The notes beneath the pieces were generated by a model. The model worked only from the letters and a program-made list of their open reading frames with translations, had not been told where the DNA came from and made no database searches. This document shows, one piece after another, positions 60,867-64,000 of a stretch of DNA of 64,000 bases; position 1 is the stretch's first letter, and the number at the start of each line of letters is the position of its first letter. Source of the stretch: Arachis hypogaea (taxonomy: Eukaryota > Streptophyta > Magnoliopsida > Fabales > Fabaceae); the NCBI RefSeq assembly GCF_003086295.3, contig NC_092047.1, positions 64,088,054 through 64,152,053 of the forward strand. The letters are read 5' to 3'. A program made the translations under genes and the position numbers.

Positions 60867-62410
60867 TGATGAGCGGATAATTTATACACTTTTTGGCATT
60901 GTTTTTAGGTAGTTTTTAGTATAATTTAGTTAGTTTTTACTATGTTTTTATTAGTTTTTATGCAAAATTCACATTTCTAGACATTACTATAAGTTTGTGT
61001 GTTTTTCTGTGATTTCAGGTATTTTCTGGCTGAAATTGAGGGACCTGAGCAAAAATCTGATTTAGAGGCTGAAAAAGGACTGCATATGCTGTTGGATTCT
61101 GACCTCTCTGTACTCGAAATGGATTTTCTGGAGCTACAGAAACCCAATTGGTGCACTCTCAATTGCGTTAGAAAGTAGACATCCAGGAATTTCCAGCAAT
61201 ATATAATAGTCCATACTTTGCCCGAGTTTTAACGACGCAAACTGGCGTTCAAACGCCAGCTTCTTCCCTATTCTGAAGTTAAACGCCAGAAATAGGTTAC
61301 AAACCAGAGTTAAATGCCACAAATAGGCTGCAACCTAGCATTTAACTCCAAGAGAAGCCTCTACACGTGTAAAGCTCAATGCTCAGCCCAAACACATACC
61401 AAGTGGGCCCCGGAGGTGGATTTCTGCACTATCTGCACTTAGTTACTTATTTTCTGTAACCCTAGCTAGTTTGGTATAAAAACTACTTTTAGAGATTTAT
61501 TTGGTACCTCATGACATTTTTACACTTCACATTGTATTTCTGACGGCATGAGTCTCTAAATCCGATGGTTGGGGTGAGGAGCTCTGCTGTGTGTCGATGA
61601 ATTAATGCAATTACTACCGTTTTTCATTCAATCACGCTTGTTTCTATTCTAAGATATTCACTCGCACTTCACCCTGATGAATGTGATGATCCGTGACACT
61701 CATCATCATTCTCACCTATGAACGCGTACCTGACAACCACCTCCGTTCTATCTGCACTAGCTTTAGTGTGTATCTCTTAGCCTCCTGGTTCATGATCAGA
61801 GTCTTCGTGGTATAGGCTAGAATTACTGGCGGCCATTCTTGAGATCCGAAAAGTCTAAACCTTGTCTGTAGTATTCCGAGTAGGATCTGGGAAGGGATGA
61901 CTGTGACAAGCTTCAAACTCGCAAGTGTTAGGCGTAGTGACAGACGCAAAAGAATCAATGGATTCTATTCTAGCATGAGTGAGAACCGACAGATGATTAG
62001 TCGTACGGTGACAGCGCATTTGGACCATTTTCACTGAGAGGCTGGATGGTAGTCATTGACAACGGTGATCCACCAACATACAGCTTGCCATGGAAGGAGC
62101 CTTGCGTGCGTGAAGAAGAAGACAGTAGGAAAGCAGAGATTCGGAAGACACAGCATCTCCAAATCCTCAATCTGTTCTCCATTACTGCATAACAAGTATT
62201 ATTTATTTTATGTTAATTACTTTTCATAAACCCAACCATTTTTAATATTAATTTCCTGTCTAAGAACTACAAAATAATCATAGCTTGCTTTAAGCCGACA
62301 ATCTTCGTGGGATTGACCCTTACTCATGTAAGGTATTACTTGGACGACCCAGTGCACTTGCTGGTTAGTGGTATGAGTTGTGAAAAGTGTGATTTACAAT
62401 TCGTGCACCA
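60867..62410 (+). repeat. 5' LTR of an Athila-like element (TGATGAGCGG family)
   Basis: 1544 bp, TGATGAGCGGATAATTTATA ... TTCGTGCACCA, followed after six bases by a primer-binding site. The first 212 bp also occur at 12240-12451. It contains CTGGCGTTCAAACGCCAG and related decayed palindromes (61240-61350). Confidence 0.9.
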
Positions 62411-62416
62411 AGTTTT

Positions 62417-62434
62417 TGGCGCCGTTACCGGGGA
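62417..62434 (+). other. Primer-binding site
   Basis: TGGCGCCGTTACCGGGGA, one base different from the usual Athila-type TGGCGCCGTTGCCGGGGA. Confidence 0.88.
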
Positions 62435-63370
62435 TTGTTCGAGTTTGGACAACTGACGGTTTATTTTGTTGCTTAGATTAGGAAAAAAAGTTATCTTTTT
62501 TGTTTAGAGTCACTAAAATTGCGTCTTCTATTATTGTTTTTGGTTGAAACTTTTTTTTAGAATCTTTATTTTCTTTTTCAATTTTTTCCGAAAATTTTTA
62601 AACTAATAATTGAGTTTTTTTGTTTGAGTTTAGTTTCATATTTTAAGTTTGGTGTCAATTGCATGATTTTATTTTTCTTTCAATTTTTTTTCGAATTATC
62701 AGTGCTCAAATATAAAAATTTTTAAGTTTGGTGTCCTTTGTGTTTCTGTTTTCTTAAAAATTTTTCAAAAGTTGTTCTTAGCGTTCATCGTGATATTCAA
62801 AGTTTTCCTATTTGTTTCCTTTGTTTTGATCTAAAAATTTAAGTTTGGTGTCATTTTTACTGTTTTTCTCTTTCTTCATTAAATTCAAAAATATCTTTTC
62901 TCTTTATTTTAATCAATTTTCGAATTTTCCTTTAAAAATTCAGATTTTTATTTTAAAAACTTTCTATTCTATCTTATCTTAGTTTTGAAATTTCAAAATT
63001 CAAAATCTTTTTCAAAAATCATATCCAAAGTTTTTCAAATCTTCTTAATTAAGTAATTATTTTAGTTTTCAAATTTATTTTTCTCTTAGTTTTTGAAATT
63101 TACATTTTAATTTCTAATTATTTTATTTTATCTTATTATTTTTATTTAATTATAATTATTCGGTTTGTTTTTAATTAAATAAGATAAAAATAAAGATATA
63201 TTTTAATTTGTAATTCGCATCAATTCCCTTTTCTTCATCCTGGATCAAAGCGGAAATGAACAGTCCAGAAGGACTCTGGGGTCATATGCTAACCCCATGA
63301 CTGCTGCATATGGGAGTAGCATCTGTATACCTCCCATCAAAGCAAGCAGTTTTGAGCTAAATCCTTAGCT
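62435..63370 (+). mobile_element. Leader region of the Athila-like element with repeated TTTAAGTTTGGTGTC
   Basis: T-rich, no ORF. TTTAAGTTTGGTGTC occurs at about 62642, 62721 and 62838. It is nearly the same as the motif that precedes 3' LTRs of this family (19547-19562 and, inverted, 35360-35376). Confidence 0.7.
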
Positions 63371-64000
63371 CGTTGTCATGGTGCAACAAAATTGCCAGTA
63401 TTCCGGTCTTCCACAGGAAAACCTACTGAGTTTCTGGCGCAGTTCTTGCAAATTGCTGACACAGTGCGTGACAAGGAGGTAGATCAGGATGTATACAGAC
63501 TGTTACTATTTCTGTTTGCTGTAAAAGATCAAGCTAAAAGGTGGTTAAATAACCAACCCACATCAAGCATAAGAACATGAAAACAGTTATCAGACAAATT
63601 TCTGAATAAATATTTCCCTCCTAAATAGATGACACAGCTAAGGTTGGACATCTAAGGCTTTAAACAAGAGGATGATGAATCCCTTTATAATGCCTGGGAG
63701 AGGTACAGAGGGATGCTAAGGAAATGCCCCTCTAAAATGTTTTCAGAGTGGGTGCAATTATACATCTTCTACTATGGGCTTACAAAAAGAGCTCAGATAT
63801 CTCTAGACCACTCAACTCGTGGATCTATACACCTGAGAAAGACTATTGAAGAAGCTCAAGAGCTTATTGATATAGTTGCTAGGAATCAGCATCTGTACAT
63901 AAGTAATGAGTCCTCCATGAAAGAAGAAGCTAAGGCAGTATCAACTGACTTTAGTCCTCAGGAACAAGTTGCTGAACTTAATCAGCAACTATCTTCTATA
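63371..64000 (+). pseudogene. Athila-like gag, 5' part, with three nonsense codons (continues past window)
   Basis: Reading from 63392 gives a gag capsid-like region: PTEFLAQFLQIADTV, DVYRLLLFLFAVKDQAKRWL, KFLNKYFPP, DDESLYNAWERYRGMLRKCP, then EAQELIDIVARN. Stops at 63578 (TGA), 63626 (TAG) and 63653 (TAA) are all in this one frame, and the frame stays open after them to the window end. The start of gag and a frameshift just before 63392 are unclear. Gag would form the particle that encloses element RNA; this copy cannot. Confidence 0.8.

Larger units (their letters stand above)
48626..61078. repeat. Large near-identical duplication, copy 2
   Basis: Second copy of 1-12451, in the same orientation. 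Sequence left of 48626 has no counterpart because the window starts there. To the right, after 61078, this copy continues into an ordinary full-length LTR, whereas copy 1 switches to an unrelated reverse-strand element. Only one of the right flanks can be ancestral, and the intact LTR here looks like the undisturbed state. Confidence 0.95.

Overview
The window is nuclear DNA of a dicot plant, almost certainly a legume and very probably peanut or a wild relative (Arachis). Evidence for this: spliceosomal GT..AG genes with AT-rich introns, a chloroplast-targeted PPR gene, and dense nested LTR retrotransposons. Several LTRs begin TGATGAGCGGATAATTTAT and carry CTGGCGTTTAACGCCAG-type palindromes, which I associate with Arachis. 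The genus call is inference from memory, not a database match.

There is one recognisable host gene. An orthologue of PPR4 (RRM plus P-class pentatricopeptide repeats; chloroplast rps12 trans-splicing factor) runs on the + strand at 41943-53796 in ten exons. As sequenced, exon 1 carries four and exon 5 one single-base deletion, all in short homopolymers. Allowing for these, the CDS would be 2850 nt (about 949 aa), close to the roughly 950 aa I recall for the Arabidopsis protein. Its last five exons occur again at 1590-5169.

Bases 1-12451 are repeated almost perfectly at 48626-61078. I found three substitutions, one extra AAT unit and one A-tract difference. The left limit of the duplication is outside the window. 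The right limit falls inside an LTR. A run of exactly 1000 N (35562-36561) lies between the copies, so a recent large duplication and a scaffolding or haplotype artefact are both possible.

Layout. 1-1101: right part of a Pack-MULE. 1102-5169: PPR4 exons 6-10, copy 1. 5615-8678: truncated Ty3/gypsy 3' region plus 3' LTR. 8679-11751: reverse-strand Tat-like pol pseudogene split by a solo LTR. 11752-12451: LTR fragments. 12452-16394: reverse-strand element with a 309-aa ORF. 16395-21104: 3' half of an Athila-like element (integrase, downstream coiled-coil ORF, 3' LTR). 21105-30085: reverse-strand element with 3.8-kb LTRs and a collapsed interior, split by a second solo LTR. 30086-33445: right part of a CACTA-like DNA transposon containing a DRM DNA-methyltransferase fragment. 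33446-35561: reverse-strand LTR with interior sequence on both sides. Gap. 36562-38691: LTR fragment. 39430-40487: FAR1-related pseudogene. 41943-53796: PPR4 with a complete Pack-MULE in intron 5. 53797-60866: second copy of the downstream TE cluster. 60867-64000: 5' LTR, primer-binding site and decayed gag of another Athila-like element.

Apart from PPR4 every coding trace I recognise is a transposon gene or a captured, broken host-gene fragment. I see no tRNA, rRNA, CRISPR array or bacterial-type operon.
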